Shown piece by piece: positions 1-20,383 of a stretch of 64,000 nt of DNA (position 1 is the first letter of the stretch; each line of letters opens with the position of its first letter). The stretch is from positions 1 through 64,000 of the forward strand of contig MJGA01000049.1 of NCBI GenBank assembly GCA_001910725.1, given 5' to 3'. The stretch comes from Phanerodontia chrysosporium (lineage: Eukaryota > Basidiomycota > Agaricomycetes > Polyporales > Phanerochaetaceae). The position numbers were made by a program, and so were the translations under genes. The notes under the pieces are model-generated. The model did not search any database and had not been told where the DNA came from. It was given only the letters and a program-made list of their open reading frames with translations.

Positions 1-510
1 GGGCGGCAAAGTACAGAGGAAGTACTACGCCTGCGGTGATGAGCTGGGCGAGCATCCCGAAAAGCGTCGGCCTTGATAGGAGTATGTCAATAGTTTGCTG
101 AGCAGCGATTGAACACGAGGCCCACCTCGATACCAGCCCTCAGTCGTCCTAGTTGCTTCCCAGTAGAGGAAGGCGAGTACGGGCAATAGCTGCGGCAAGA
201 ACCACAGGCAGAACATGCGCGTCGCCTCGTCCTGCCCATCAACAGCTGCGCTGAAGAAGCCTGCGAGACCTGTAAAGATCTCGTCCAGCACTCGAACTCC
301 GGTGTAGGTCCTGCGGATGGTTAGGCCGTCGGGGTACGTCCCAGTCTTGCGGACATGTTCGAAGGCAGGGAACAGAATCTGGGTCGAGGGAGGAGTGAGG
401 TATATTAGGACGAATGTCGCAACGGATAGCACGCAAAAGGCGACGATCGCTTGCCCGTGACTAGCGCGCTGAGGGGGGACGCCGCTGTGCTTGCTTTTGG
501 ACTCTGACAT
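1..510 (-). CDS. Multi-pass membrane protein, 5' part (runs off the left edge)
   Basis: The start ATG at 510-508 follows no upstream in-frame Met, and the frame reads about 125 residues from there. A basic, Ser-rich N-terminus is followed by a hydrophobic segment at residues about 23-40 (AIVAFCVLSVATFVLIYLT). A second lies at about 100-117 (CLWFLPQLLPVLAFLYW). A third, ending VVLPLYFAA, appears near the window edge but in the neighbouring frame (RPTLFGMLAQLITAG upstream of it). The two frames join if one base is missing in the GGG/CCC runs near 118-135. No standard GT..AG intron fixes the frame. Many agaricomycete genomes carry similar uncharacterised integral membrane proteins, sometimes near secondary-metabolism genes. 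I cannot name a function. Its 3' end is outside the window. Confidence 0.6.
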
Positions 511-1739
511 GATGGCAAGACACTGATTTCCTCACCCGTCGGGCGCAGATTATATGTATCTTCACAAATGGCGAGGAAGCGACTGGTCTTCGACGACGTC
601 ACCGATGAAGACATCTGTCGGATGCAATTTCGCGCGACTCAGAGGCATGGATCCTGCAATGTTCTGACAACAATTCAATCGTAAAGATTTTCATGGCCAC
701 TCACTGAGGGGAGCAGACGTCCCAGCTGACAGATCGCGGGAGGCCGAAGCAGCGTCTCCACCTCAGAAGAGTACAGTGCCTCGTTTACGCAGGTCAATAG
801 CTGCATCTGGAGGGTTACAAAAACGATAACGCATTGGTCAGAACAAAACCATCGTACCACCTCGCTATGTTCCAGGATTGCTCCACTGGTCTTTCTCGAG
901 AAGCGATGGAGCAAGGTCAAACGCGTAGAAAGATATGTCGAAATCCCGAAGAAGCTGTGTGTTCGCGTTGTCAGACGCGCATTGAGATTCAGAAGCTCGC
1001 ATACCAGGTAAGTAGAGCTTCCGTATCCACAAGCTCATGCAAGGTATGCTTCGATCAGCCTTAAGCTCAGACTCCGGAATGATGAGCAGCTTTGAGGCAC
1101 GAACACTCACACGTGTGTTTAGGCCAAATATTATCGAAGGGCAAGTGGCGATAACGGTGAGAGACAGTGGGGAAGGTTCATGACCTCGAACCTCGATCGA
1201 CAAGGGTTGTCGGCTCGCCCGAGCCGCGGTAACTATCCAATGTTATCTGCGTACTCGATACGGCTTTGATGTGATGCACCTCCCAGCTCCCGATTACTGG
1301 GCAGATATCGTGCTAGACTTGGCGGGGAGTACTCTCCTGGCACATGCATTATATCTCGTACGATTAAAGCAGCATGGGCGTCACCACACGAAACATATAA
1401 TTGTTTTACGGCCTCAAAATGTCGTCAGCAGAGCGAGATTTGATGTCAATACAGGCAGACTCACCGCTCTTGTTGAGGGCCACTCGGACCCTTCGCGAGC
1501 AGGCTACAATACCCTTGCCGTCGATCCAATAAGTACGGGTTTTCGGGAGCGTGGACGACGCACAGAAGGCTGGACTGAGACAAAAAGGGAAGTCCTTTGC
1601 GAGACAGCACTCCAGAAAAATACTCATCAGTCACTATGCTTGACGTGAGCAGCCATGATTCGAATGTAGATACAACCTCGGATGCGGTAGACGAGAACCA
1701 CTGGTCTCTCCTACTTTCGCAGTTTCTTGTTCTCCTCTC
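511..1739. other. Intergenic, no gene recognised
   Basis: Only short overlapping ORFs on both strands, with no recognisable domain or intron pattern. It separates the membrane protein's promoter side from the 3' end of PRP43. Confidence 0.5.
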
Positions 1740-4569
<2,830 letters not shown>

Positions 4570-5860
4570 GTCGGGACCTACACAAGGGCAGATTCGTATC
4601 AGTGAGAGCCAGGAGCAAGGAGGGACTGCATCGCGGAGTCGTGAGAATGGCCTCAGTTCCCAGCGCCTTCATGCTCGCGGGGCGCGCACCAAAAAGGAGA
4701 TATGCTACCTCACGCTCGAGCGTGCATACACACAGGCCTGCTGGACATGGCGCAAAGTATCAATGGAACTGGGAAGAAAGCCCGCGATGTTGTAACCCCG
4801 AAGTGAAGCGACGGGGAAGGCGCGATTGTACAGGAACTATTTGTAGACCCACTTGTAAGCTTCATCCGGCGGTCGATGCATACAGTACGCACCGGCAATT
4901 CCAAGACTCTCCAACCTATCTCAGAAGCTGCCCATCAAATATATACCCTGCTTCGCTCGTGGACTCCATAACCGCAGGGTCCAAACCTCGCCTGCTACTC
5001 ATATCGCCCGTGACGCCCGAGCGACAGGCCTTACCACGCCATCGTGGCTTAATGCAGGCCTACAAAGGCGCAAGCAGTCATGAAACACGAGATGACGCGT
5101 TCCTGGGCCGCGAGAAGACGTTAGAAATGAGTAGACGTGGTGAGCACCACGCACCAGAGTATCCTCGACTCCGTCCACCCCACACTCAAACCGACATCGG
5201 CCAAAAAAGTCCAAGGGTAGCGGGGCAACGTGACCCCAAGGCTAGAGGCGCACATCACTTGAACGGCACCCCCGTAGCCCGCCGTGTTGCCCACGGTGAC
5301 CCGTCTGTTGTCCATCATGCATCATCCTGTTGTGACTTGAGGGCTGGCTGCGGAGGCGCCCCACGGAGGAAGTTGCACGAGAGTGTTCATGCCTTCCGTA
5401 TCGTCAGACGGTCGCACATAGCTGCTAGGAGTGAGAATGGATCGTCGATTGTGGTGGTTCGAGCCTGAGTTATAAACATGGGCGCTAGCTCGTCTAGTAA
5501 CTCCGTGGCGTCCGGGCCGGGCTCTAGTGCAGGCCTTGCGCCGCCGCCACGCACAGAGAGTTCGCTAAGTTCGTCCTCGCAAAGAACGGCGACAGATGTT
5601 CATATCAATGAATGCGAGGGATATAGAGTTACGGTTCAACATTCGACGAGAATAAACGTGCGTAAGGCATAGTACTGTAGAAAACACGACGACGACGACA
5701 AATAGACTTCGACACGCTCGACAATCCCATGACGTCCTCCTCACATGTCCTCCAGTATCGGCACCCGTCACCAACAGGGGTATATGGGCTGCAAAGGTCT
5801 CGATTAGTGAAGCCGGATACCCACGACGTAGCTGTGACTCACGGGTATCACAAAGCGCAC
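4570..5860. other. Intergenic between PRP43 5' end and hydrophobin 1 3' end
   Basis: Holds the presumed PRP43 promoter. A 364-codon + strand open frame (4374-5468) crosses it but has no recognisable domain and is antisense to PRP43 exon 1, so I treat it as chance. Nothing else supported. Confidence 0.4.
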
Positions 5861-6310
5861 TCAAAGCTGGGCAACGATCGGGAGGCAGTTGATGTTGACG
5901 AGACCCTTCTGGTGAACAGAGTCGCAGCACACTGGAGTAGCAGCGCTGTTGAATAGGCGTTCAGTTGCCTGAGCATTTTCCGAGAGCGACGGGACTACTG
6001 ACCAGTTACCACCGCTGCCGGCGCCGATGACGGAGATGGGCGTGCAGTCGAGGCCAATAGGGATGTCAAGGCCCTGAACAACGACGTCGAGAAGGGTTTC
6101 GAGCGCGTTGGACGCGGCCTCCGAGGACGCGGGCTGCACGGAGTTGCAGCACTGGAGGGAGCCAGTCGAGCAAGCGCCCTCAGCGCCTGACAAAGCCTCG
6201 TGAGTATGTGCAACGATTCTCATGAACGATATAGAGCTTACGCTTCATGTGGGGGGACGCAAGGCGCCGACAGCGAGAGCGAGGGTGACGAAGGTGCGGG
6301 AGAGCTGCAT
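5861..6310 (-). CDS. Class I hydrophobin (short, typical)
   Basis: Small secreted amphipathic protein that would coat aerial hyphae or spores. Three exons: 6310-6242, 6186-6003 and 5945-5861 (stop TGA). It begins MQLSRTFVTLALAVGAL, a signal peptide. The eight-cysteine pattern C..CC..C..C..CC..C is complete: ACSTG, QCCN, LDCTP, then a Cys codon split across intron 2 (tg|c), VCC and INCLP. About 112 residues, normal for class I. Exon 1 needs one extra base, most likely in the C6/G6 run at 6251-6256, to stay in frame with exon 2; without it a TGA follows RPPT. A TATA-like box lies about 115 bp upstream. The start lies head-to-head with hydrophobin 2, about 1.2 kb apart. Confidence 0.88.
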
Positions 6311-6423
6311 TTTGAAGGACGAGGAGGGTCGCGAGGGTGTGAGGGGGAAGGTGAATATACCGACGACGGCTTGAAGGAGGGGCAGCGGAGAGAATCCGAT
6401 GCTGCCTAAGTCCAGCAAAAGGG

Positions 6424-6431
6424 TCTTTATA
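6424..6431 (-). promoter_or_regulatory. TATA-like box of hydrophobin 1
   Basis: Reads TATAAAGA on the minus strand, about 115 bp upstream of the ATG at 6310. Position and sequence fit a core promoter. The transcription start is not shown by the sequence. Confidence 0.45.
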
Positions 6432-7528
6432 CAGCTGGAGAGGTCGCTGCCGTGGATCTGATGACGCATTCTCGGAGTGGGATCTAGACACGGACGTCGG
6501 GGGTGGATCGAACCCGTCCGCCGTTGACAGCTGTTGGCGGGATATCGCTCTCAAATTTAGGGCGCAAGACCGTCAAAGGTCCAAAGATTCGGAGCCCGAT
6601 GTAGATGCGGAGCGTTGCGCGTTGAATCTGAGCAAGGGATGCGATCTAGGCGGGGTTTGCCCTGATAAATGCATGTCGGCCTGAAGAGCGTAGGCCACAA
6701 CATGAGAGGACGTGGCCCGCCGCAATCTATTCAGGGGTCAGATAAGTGACCACTCGAAAAGACTGGCTCGACACAGAGCTTACGATTGAGGGTGCCATGG
6801 CCCGCTTCGGAAGGTGCGACAAAAGCTCGCAGGAGCAGGACACCGTCTGCGACGATCAGCGTCGGGGCTTCACGTCAGGAAACTGACAAATGCACGACGT
6901 TTCTTCGCTCTGGGGCGTGGAGCCGTGGATGTCTTCGACGGGAGGTACGGCCAACCCGTGTCAACTCGTTCGATTGAACCCGCCGCGTCATTCGATATTG
7001 TGAGGGCGTGGTGGCCGCGGCGGCGCGGGACCGACGGAGAGCCCGCCATCGTGGTCATTTCTTTCGGAAATACTTTTGCTCAACTCGTTTAGAGGAAGTT
7101 CCAGAGGACTCGGAGAGAGCGAACATCGCGGAGCGGTGCCAACGGAAAGCGAGTAAAGCGACGCGACGCGTCCGACAGATAGACGCGCGCCCCGCTTCGC
7201 GCTCGCTTTGGCCGCGTTCGGCGACGATCGCTCTCCGCCTTCCACGAGCTGTCACCGATGTCGCCGAGGGAGACAGTGCATAGATCTCGACCGCGGCGAG
7301 CGTAGCAAAGTTGCTGTCACTGGCTCCGCAGCTTCTCTGCCTCGACCCACCTTGCCATGTTTTCGGGCCATACAAGAGTCCCCTGCGGTCACCGCCGTCG
7401 GGCCATCCGCCAACCCACCCGTCGTCCATCGCCCCGACCCAAGTCGCTCGCTCGCCGCCTCCCGCCATGTGAGTTTGTGCCATACGGGCCGTGCAGTCCT
7501 CTGATACGCTACTTGACAGAGTCCAAGA
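6432..7528. other. Divergent intergenic region between the two hydrophobin genes
   Basis: No supported coding sequence. It probably holds both hydrophobin promoters. Overlapping ORFs on both strands here lack domains and look like GC-rich chance frames. Confidence 0.45.
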
Positions 7529-8425
7529 ATGGTCTTCCACACGAACTTGCGTCCCTCGTTGCCCTCTTCGTCCTCTCGACGGGAGTCCTTGGTGCACCCG
7601 CGCCGTGCAATGACCCGAGCCACACGCACGAGCCCACGAGCACTCAGCCCTGGGACGAGCCCACCCCGCCGTCCGCCCCGGGCGTGGTCATCAGCATCTC
7701 CCTCGGACTGGGCGATGGCCACCACACTAGCTGGAGCGCCCCCGCCACCTCGACGTCACCCTCGCAGTCTTGGCCGATGACCTCAGACTCCGCGACGGTC
7801 ACCACCACCTGGGGCTCTGAGACCTCCTCCAGCCCGAGTGCGCCTGCGACCTCCGACACCTGGTCGTCCTCCTCTGCCTCGGAGACCTCCTCTGAGGCAT
7901 CCACGACGGAGACTCCCTGGATCTCCGCCTCGACTGACACGATGACCGTCGCACCCACCTCGAGCGCCGCGTCCTCCTGGACTACGACCTCTACTGGCAC
8001 CCCGACACCGACCGGCGGCGCGACCACCGCCGCTGCAGCACCGGCCCTATCCAGTGCTGCAACAGCGTGCAGGGTGCCTCGACACTCTCCCCGCAGCAAA
8101 ATGCGACTATGCACCAGAGCTATGGCCAGGACGTCCTTGAGAAGCACGGTCTCCTCGGTGTTCTCCTCGGTGGCGTCGACGTCCCCATCGGCGTTGACTG
8201 CTCGCCCATCAGCGTCATTGGCCTTGGTGGATCTTCCTGGTATGTGAAAGGCTAGACGTATGCAGCATGAGTAGCAGCTAACGTGTTCAACAGCGCGGCT
8301 ACCCCTGTGTGCTGTGATAACACCGACCAGAGTACGTTCGTGTTTCCTTCTGGCCAAGCCTGAGCTCATGGCTTTGTTCTCCAGCGGGCCTCATCAACAT
8401 CGGCTGCATCCCTATTGTCCTCTGA
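7529..8425 (+). CDS. Atypical hydrophobin with long Ser/Thr-rich N-terminal region
   Basis: Exons 7529-8239, 8294-8331 and 8385-8425 (stop TGA). A signal peptide (MVFHTNL then LVALFVLSTGVLGAPA) leads into about 150 residues rich in Ser, Thr, Pro and Trp (7615-8030), then the hydrophobin domain. The domain has all eight cysteines: CSTG, QCCN, VDCSP, a Cys split by intron 1 (tg|c), VCCDN and IGCIP. Predicted length is about 263 residues against about 100-120 for the family. Two single-base frame breaks must be bridged, near 7553 (after MVFHTNL) and near 8030 (before CSTG). With both, the exon lengths sum to a whole number of codons. The extension could be O-glycosylated and tether or space the domain in the wall; that is inference. 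The domain resembles hydrophobin 1, so an inverted duplication is likely. Confidence 0.82.
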
Positions 8426-9545
8426 GGCTCTAAGAGCGAAAAGTGAACGGGCATATACACGCATACGCCCTCACCCTGTCTCCCTCTATGTGGACATTTT
8501 CTTTCTCCTGAACTTCACCATCCCGTTGTCGCCAACACCGTGGTGGCGATGACCTGCCCGTCGACACGAGCGTCCTGTCATTTCAGATGTTGTTGGCTGT
8601 ATTGTTACACATTTTTATGGTGAGTACTTCTTGTCCCTTCGTGAACATTTTTCTCATTCGGTACAAGCTATTTCGAAGTGGCTTTCTCTCGTAGCCGTGA
8701 GAAAGATCGGTTGGTGGGGCAAACTCCTCCAGGAGGTGAGTGATACCATAGGGAGGCGACGACAACCGTTGACAACACGATGACAGAATGCAGCGTGCCA
8801 TTCGGTCTTGAATCTATAGTCGCTGCTATAGACTCTATTCTTTCCTTCCCCCGTTTCTGTGTAGCACCGACTTGCATTGCAGCGTTCGCGTTGTTATCTG
8901 TTGTAACAGCTGTACAGATCTCTAGAAAATACACTCCCTTTTAGTTCTGGTGCACTCGGCGCGGAAAGGTCCTCGGGGTGACGACGGTAGACAGAGCTAA
9001 TGTCAGCCTTCGAACCACTAGACTTGCCCCATAGAGAAAAGGTGGCGTTACGTAATCCCGCCCCGAGCGCGCCCCGGCGCTTAGAGAGACAGGCGGACGC
9101 GCAAGCGTGTGTGCGCGTCACTCTGGACTTCGAGCGCGACTCTGGCTTTCCCTCTCAACTTCTTCGCCTTACTACCACTCCCGCTCGTACACCACTTGTG
9201 ACCTGCGCAACAGGCTCTTGAGTCTTCAGCTCCTCTGACCAGACAACCTCGATTGTTTGACGGCACCCCGTAAGGTAGGCAGGCAAGAATGGCTGGTGTT
9301 GCAGTAGGAGACCTAACTCAGGCGTGGCTCTCTCTAGACCCCCGCAGAGGCGATATTTGAGTAGAATTTCTCCCAGAGGTGCGTCACAGCCTACTGCAAG
9401 CATAGCAGGGGCGCTGACGCAGACATGTGCGACAGATTCTCTCGAGGACTAGGTCTGTTGTTCCGCTCTGCTAGTCGCGGTGTGCCGTGGGCTAAGCTCG
9501 GTGCTGCAGAAGTATAACACTTTACGAACGCATACACTTGAAGAG
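8426..9545. other. Intergenic, no gene recognised
   Basis: Short ORFs only. The right end should hold the PRE4 promoter. No repeats or RNA genes seen. Confidence 0.45.
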
Positions 9546-10684
9546 ATGGATCACTTCCCGATGAGCTGGGGTCGCCCGGTGCGTCTCCTCGTCTGTCCTG
9601 ACTGTGGGGCGTGCTGATCGGTGCCATTTTGCTGCTCTCCTTGCCGCGCGGGCCCGCCTATGGATGCATTCATTCCTAATCTGCGGTGCACCCAATCTGC
9701 TTGTCCCCCTACTTTGTCTCGTGCTGGAATGTGAACGTGGTGTAATGGTATGCAGCGCAACGACGCGGTGGACATGTTCAACACATACCCTCTACACCAG
9801 CGTGCACGCCATGCTGCGGACAACTTTGCGGAGGGAGTTCAGCGGACACAGTTGGTATTTCTAGCCCTGTGCGGGATTGGTACTGACTGTCGTCTGTGAA
9901 GGCAGCCGATCGTGACAGGGACGAGCGTGCTTGCGATCAAGTACAAAGACGGAATCATGATGGCCGCAGATACCCTTGGTGAGTCTGATCGAGGTCTCGC
10001 ACCGTTCGCTCGCTGAGAGCGGCTGTCAGCGTCGTACGGCTCGCTCGCACGCTTCAAGTCTATCCAGCGCCTGCACGCCGTGGGCCAGACGACGGTCGTC
10101 GGCGCGTCGGGCGACATGAGCGACTTCCAGTACCTGCAGGGCCTGCTCGACGAGCTCGTCACGGACGAGTTCACGGCGGGCGACGGAAACGAGCTCGCGC
10201 CGCACGAGGTGCACGAGTACCTCGCGCGCGTGATGTACGCGCGCCGCTCGAAGCTGAACCCGCTCTGGAACGCACTCCTGGTCGGCGGCGTGCGCGACGG
10301 GAAGGCGTTCCTTGGCTACGTCGACCTCCTCGGCACGACGTACCAGGCGAGCACCCTCGCGACCGGCTATGGCGCGCACATTGCGCTGCCGCTCCTCCGC
10401 CAGGCCGTCGAGCAGCGCGAGGACACGCTCGCCGAGGACGAGGCGCGCCGCATCCTCACCGAGAGCATGCGTGTGCTGTTCTACCGCGACGCAAGGAGCT
10501 TGAACAAGGTGCGTTCCTCTTCGCCCTGCTACGCGTGCGGCGGCACGGTGCTGACACGCGCCGGTGCCAGTTCCAAATCGCGAAGGTCACTGCGGCCGGT
10601 GTCGATATCTCCGAGCCGATCATGCTTGAAACGCACTGGAGCTTTGCCGAGGGGATTCGTGGATACGGTGCTCAGACGCAGTGA
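9546..10684 (+). CDS. PRE4: 20S proteasome subunit beta type 7 (yeast Pre4 / human PSMB4)
   Basis: Non-catalytic beta subunit of the 20S core particle. Five exons: 9546-9578, 9756-9854, 9906-9978, 10030-10508 and 10571-10684. They total 798 nt, giving 265 residues, essentially the yeast length. The first exon encodes MDHFPMSWGRP. Exon 3 holds the family start of the mature fold, PIVTGTSVLAIKYKDG. Exon 4 holds GASGDMSDFQYLQ and the long helical region, and exon 5 ends at TQ. All five exon phases agree and there is no frame break. The active-site Thr is absent, as expected for beta7. Neighbours are unrelated. Confidence 0.95.
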
Positions 10685-11131
10685 GGAATGGTGTAGTACG
10701 CACAGAGAAGTGGGTGTGTGTGCTGTTCTACTTTTACTCTTGGCAATTGTAAATGTATCTCCCATCTGGACCTGAGGGTGCTTATGCTAGTGCGCAGGCA
10801 TGGGATGCGGAAGGCGAGAATCGCAATAACTTGAGGAAAGCGAACGCCAGCGCGAAGGCTATTTGACTTCTCGTCTGAGCCCAAAAGGTCACATGCACGA
10901 GGTCAGCTATTGAATCTATAAGAGTATCGTGCAAGACTTGGATACCGATGCACCTCATCACCGATCACGCTCACGCGGAAGCAGATTCAAGAGAACAACA
11001 TATCGATAGCATTTCGATGCATAGGCGCAGGAGTACAGCGTCACAACACTAGTATGCAATGAAAGTCTGTACGCAGCAGCAGCCACCGAGCCCTGCCTCG
11101 CTGTCCCACTATTTCACCATCCTTCAGGCCC
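10685..11131. other. Convergent intergenic region
   Basis: Lies between the 3' ends of PRE4 (+) and the secreted protein (-). No coding sequence seen. Presumably holds both polyadenylation regions. Confidence 0.5.
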
Positions 11132-11906
11132 TTAGAGGGGGATGCCGACGACGGAGATGAGGACGGAGATGTTGAGGCGGAGGATGACCTGGATGATGGA
11201 GCCGATGAGGCCGAGGACGGCGACGGTGAGGCCGCCGGCGACACCGCCAACAACGTTGAGGAGCAGAGCGACGAAGCAGCCGAGGACATCGCTGCACAAC
11301 ACACGTTAGCGGAAGGTCTGGCGCGAGAGGACTGGGAGGGAACGTACCCGACGGTGACGAGGAGGGGCATGACGACGGTGAGCGCGTTGCCGCCGATGTT
11401 CAGGATGACACCGAGAGCACCGAAGACGAGCTGCGAGGACGACGTCAGCTGCAGCGCGCGCGGCTCAGTGCGGGGCACGTACGATGAGGAGGTCGGCGAC
11501 GAGCTGCGCGAGGTCCTTGACGGCGATCTGCGCGGTGCCGTCGACGGTGGCGAGGATGACCTCGGCGGGCTGGCCGATGAGGCCCTGCACCTCGACGATG
11601 GAGGACGCGATCGTGCTCGTGATCTCGCCCATGATGGGGCGGAGCACGTCGACGGTGCAGTTGCTCGCGGTGATGAACTCTGCGGGGCGGTCAGCGCGCG
11701 TCGCACACGGGACGAGCGCGGGGCGACGTACTGAGCTCGGCGACGGGCACGGAGAGGTTGTCGGTCAGGTCCGTGAGGATGCCCGCCGCGCTGCTGCAGC
11801 CGCAGCGCGCGAGGATGTTGTTGCCGTTCTCGAGGGGCGCGGCAGCGACGGACATCGCGCCGAAGGCGAGCGCGGAGAAGACGGCGAGGCTCTTGAAGGA
11901 GAACAT
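11132..11906 (-). CDS. Small secreted hydrophobic protein, function unknown
   Basis: Exons 11906-11732, 11679-11483, 11430-11348 and 11291-11132 (stop TAA), total 615 nt, 204 residues, phases all consistent. A signal peptide (MFSFKSLAVFSALAFGAMSV) is followed by a short processed region with RCGCSS. An amphipathic middle region (MGEITSTIASSIVEVQGLIG) then leads to two or three Gly-rich hydrophobic stretches, including LVFGALGVILNIGG and the Val/Leu/Ile-rich C-terminus ending VVGIPL. Polypores often encode such short hydrophobic secreted proteins; I know of no function. The single CxC motif rules out a hydrophobin. A TATA box sits about 120 bp upstream. Confidence 0.78.
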
Positions 11907-13104
11907 TTTGATTAAGGAGTGTGGTGATTAACGAATGTGGGAGTGAGTAGCGGGTAGAGGGGAGAGGGCTGCGGTGAGAAACTGGTGCGGTGGACGCTGA
12001 TGGGGATGAGCCGTCCTGCGCGCCGCCTTTTATACGCACGTCGCACGGGTGGTCCATGTCGAGCTGGCTGCTCAGGCGTGCCATGTTCATCCAGCGGTCG
12101 GCCGTGCATCGCGCCTGCCAGGTGCTTTGCCAGCCACGCTATTGGCCGGCCGACACGAAACACTTCTCGCGTCGTCTGGCTGCGCAGAAGTACCCTCCAC
12201 CATCACGCGGGAAGGATTAAGCCTAGTGCTGCGCCTAGCCATAATTAAGCCTGCCGATCCGCTAAATGCACTTGCGCAAAGTCCTGTGCCTGCTTATGCT
12301 TAGCACCTCGCGCAAAGTAGCTGCAGTAAAGGATACGCACAGAAGGCTCATTTCCAGGCCCATCGTTTACAGAGGTCAGCATGCCTGTGTGGGGTAGAAC
12401 TGCACTGTGGAGGTGGCTCTGCAACGATTGGTCGCCATTGCAGGAAGGTACGCGCGGGGGAAGCACTATTGCGGGGAGGATGGTTACAGTCGCGTGGGCG
12501 CGCGTTGCTAGAGCAAGCCCGCATGGCCGCCCGGTATTGGTGGACAAAAGGCTTTCTCGCTGCTGCGTCGTGTAAACGAAAGGCCCGTCGGCCGCATCAA
12601 TATTGCCGGATAAGGCGGCGGCTTGCCCAAATGCGGATGCGGACGCACCAGAGTCGCGTTCGCCCAAGCTGTGCTTCGCGTCTTCCGGGAGCAGGCACAA
12701 GTGGAGCTCGACGGGTTCTTGAGATGCTGGACTCGACTGCCTTCGCGAAGGCGTGTATGCGAGATTGGCTCGTCTACCACGCGAGGATGCACTGCGGCAA
12801 GATGGAACAACGGTTGACGCCAGCCGCCAGCGCACAGGACGCATAGCGCGGAGTATGCCGGCACAATAAAGATATATCGGGTTCGGCGGGAGGTACAAGC
12901 GGTGCGATAGGCGGACATGGCTGCGATGTGTCTACCAGTCGTCGTGAAAAAGGCAGCGAGGCCAGTCGTGAAGGTGGAGATAATAGTACACGTAGGGTAA
13001 GACTAAGTAGTCCAAGGTAGTCCTAGAAGATACACGCAAAAGACCGTAAGAAAAAGACCCAAGCACAGCATGTCGGTAGCGAAAGGAGGAAGCCTCGGAT
13101 TCTA
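11907..13104. other. Intergenic, contains the promoter of the secreted protein gene
   Basis: Apart from the TATA box at 12027-12034, only overlapping short ORFs are present. A 217-codon minus frame (12245-12898) lacks domains, composition or introns that would support it. Confidence 0.4.
12027..12034 (-). promoter_or_regulatory. TATA box of the secreted hydrophobic protein gene
   Basis: Reads TATAAAAG on the minus strand, about 120 bp upstream of the ATG at 11906. A clean match suggests strong regulated expression. The transcription start is not determined. Confidence 0.55.
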
Positions 13105-14836
13105 TCACGTATCTTGGGCGCGAGGAGGTGCATTAGGCAGGCTACGGTCCGCATACGGTGGCGGGAGCTCATGGACTATACCTGAGCCGCCGTCACGATG
13201 TTGGATGATGATGTCGGGCTGGCTATCAGGATCGAGGCTGGCGCCCAGTAATGGCGGAGGTAGAGTGTTCAGGCGCACGGGACGCGGTGACGCGGGCTGT
13301 GAACCGCGGGATGACGACCCTCCTGTGTTCGGACGCTCTTGCCGCGCCTCGCGGTATTTGCGTGCATGTGCAGAGTCCACGCCAGATACGGTGGGGGAAG
13401 GCTGCGTCTGCGAGGACCGCGACCCAGATCCAGACGCCGAGCCCCCTGACCCCCGGCTTGCTCGAGCTCGCGGTCGAAGTAGATGGGCGGATAGGAGTGA
13501 CCTGCATGAACGGTGTCGCGGACGGGCTGTCAGGCGCCATATAACCGGACTTGTTCGACCGTGGGGTGGAGACAAATTGACTGGCAGCGTCCACTTCACG
13601 CATTTCGGTCTGCTCGCCGTCCGCGTGCCACGGTCTTGGCTCGGCGTCTTGGCCGTCCCAGATCCCCCGCTGGTCGTGGGCACTTCTCCGAGGACGAAAG
13701 CGATAGTAGAGTAGCAGAGCCACGCCGAGGGCGAGGGGAATCCCGATACCTAGTGCCAGACCTAGCGCTAGGTGGAGAGTGCGCCGATGAGCGGCATCGG
13801 CGGCAGCCTGAGCCCGTTCTTGTGCTTCCTTTTGAATCTCGGCGGTGGTTGAAGATGACGAAACTCGGCCAACACAGTCAACATCGCTCGAGCCGGTCGT
13901 ATGCACGGCACCGGAGAGACCCCCCATTGCCCAGTCCTGTGAGTCGCATGAGAGAAGCTTCATGTACTAGGTAATAGGTTCACTTACGCATCTAGAACAG
14001 AGGCTAAAGGCGAGACAGAAGTTAGCGAGCTGAATCAGATGCTGGAGCTCCTACGGCGATAGAAAGCCGCGTGATGCTCACCCATTAGTTGCACGTTGGG
14101 ATCGGCTCTGTCTGGGAACGTGAAGACGTCCTTGTCCGCCGCCATCGTGACATTGGTGATGACAGGTGAATTCGTGGCGGACAAGACGACGGTATACGGC
14201 GGCTTTCCGCCTTTTATAGTGAGGCCCCAGTACTCGCATGTCGTCAAAGTGTCGGTAATATTGGGGTGTACAGACGGTAGCGTTGAGAGGTCCGGAGGTG
14301 TGTATAAGCAATCGGTGTTACTGCCAGCTGCTTCGCCATCAGAACAGCACGGGGACAACGAGCGGTACACGTACATGTTACGTTGTATAGGAGCGGTGCG
14401 ACCCCGCCAGTGTTGTTCAAAGAGTCCACCATCGTAAGCATGAGCGTTGAACCTGGTTTCAGAGCCTTAGGCATGTCCGCGGTGTGTTTTATAAAAGATG
14501 TGCGCACCAGCTTTGTGGGTCACTTGCCAGGTGTTGTCACTACCAATAGGCGTGGTCGTGGGCACTCCGCCCAACTCGAAGGCTATGAGAACATAGGGAG
14601 GGGTCCCGGCGGTAGTGCTATTATCCGTGGGAGGTTGAATGACGAGAGGAAGTTTTTGGCACTCCTGTACTGTAGTGTCGATAAACTGGTGCACTGTTAG
14701 AATTGCGATACACCATGCTAGAAGCCAGGATACTCACGTTATTACCGAACTTCCACTGGAATGTATGGTTCTGAGAGATAACATTCGGAATCCAAGTAAC
14801 AAGGAACAGCAGAAACACAGCTTGTGGCCCACGCAT
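13105..14836 (-). CDS. Secreted-ectodomain, single-pass membrane protein, agaricomycete family of unknown function
   Basis: Signal peptide MRGPQAVFLLFLVTWIPNVIS at 14836, then an extracellular region with repeated Ig-like strands. Examples are GTPPYVLIAFELGGVPTTT, KPGSTLMLTMVDSLNNTGG, TTCEYWGLTIKGGKPPYTVV and NSPVITNVTMAADKD, with several N-glycosylation sequons. A TM helix (LALGLALGIGIPLALGVALLL) is followed by a basic cytoplasmic tail. Introns follow GNN (about 14741), TWQ, YNVT and NVQLMG. The tail's natural end (IIIQHRDGGSG..ELPPPYADRS) lies in a different frame from the TM segment; the switch falls at a run of five G/C at 13450-13454. The layout (signal, Gly/Pro strands, TM, Ser/Pro tail with HRDGGSG) recurs in mushroom genomes. 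Ligand and role are unknown. Confidence 0.75.

Positions 14837-20383
<5,547 letters not shown>

Noticed and set aside
7644..8369. 241-codon open frame on - opposite hydrophobin 2
   Set aside because: Val/Glu-rich mirror of the Ser/Thr codons in the hydrophobin's repeat-like segment; a classic antisense shadow.
12245..12918. 217- and 136-codon minus frames
   Set aside because: Overlap each other in different frames, contain no motif, and have no TATA or introns to support them.
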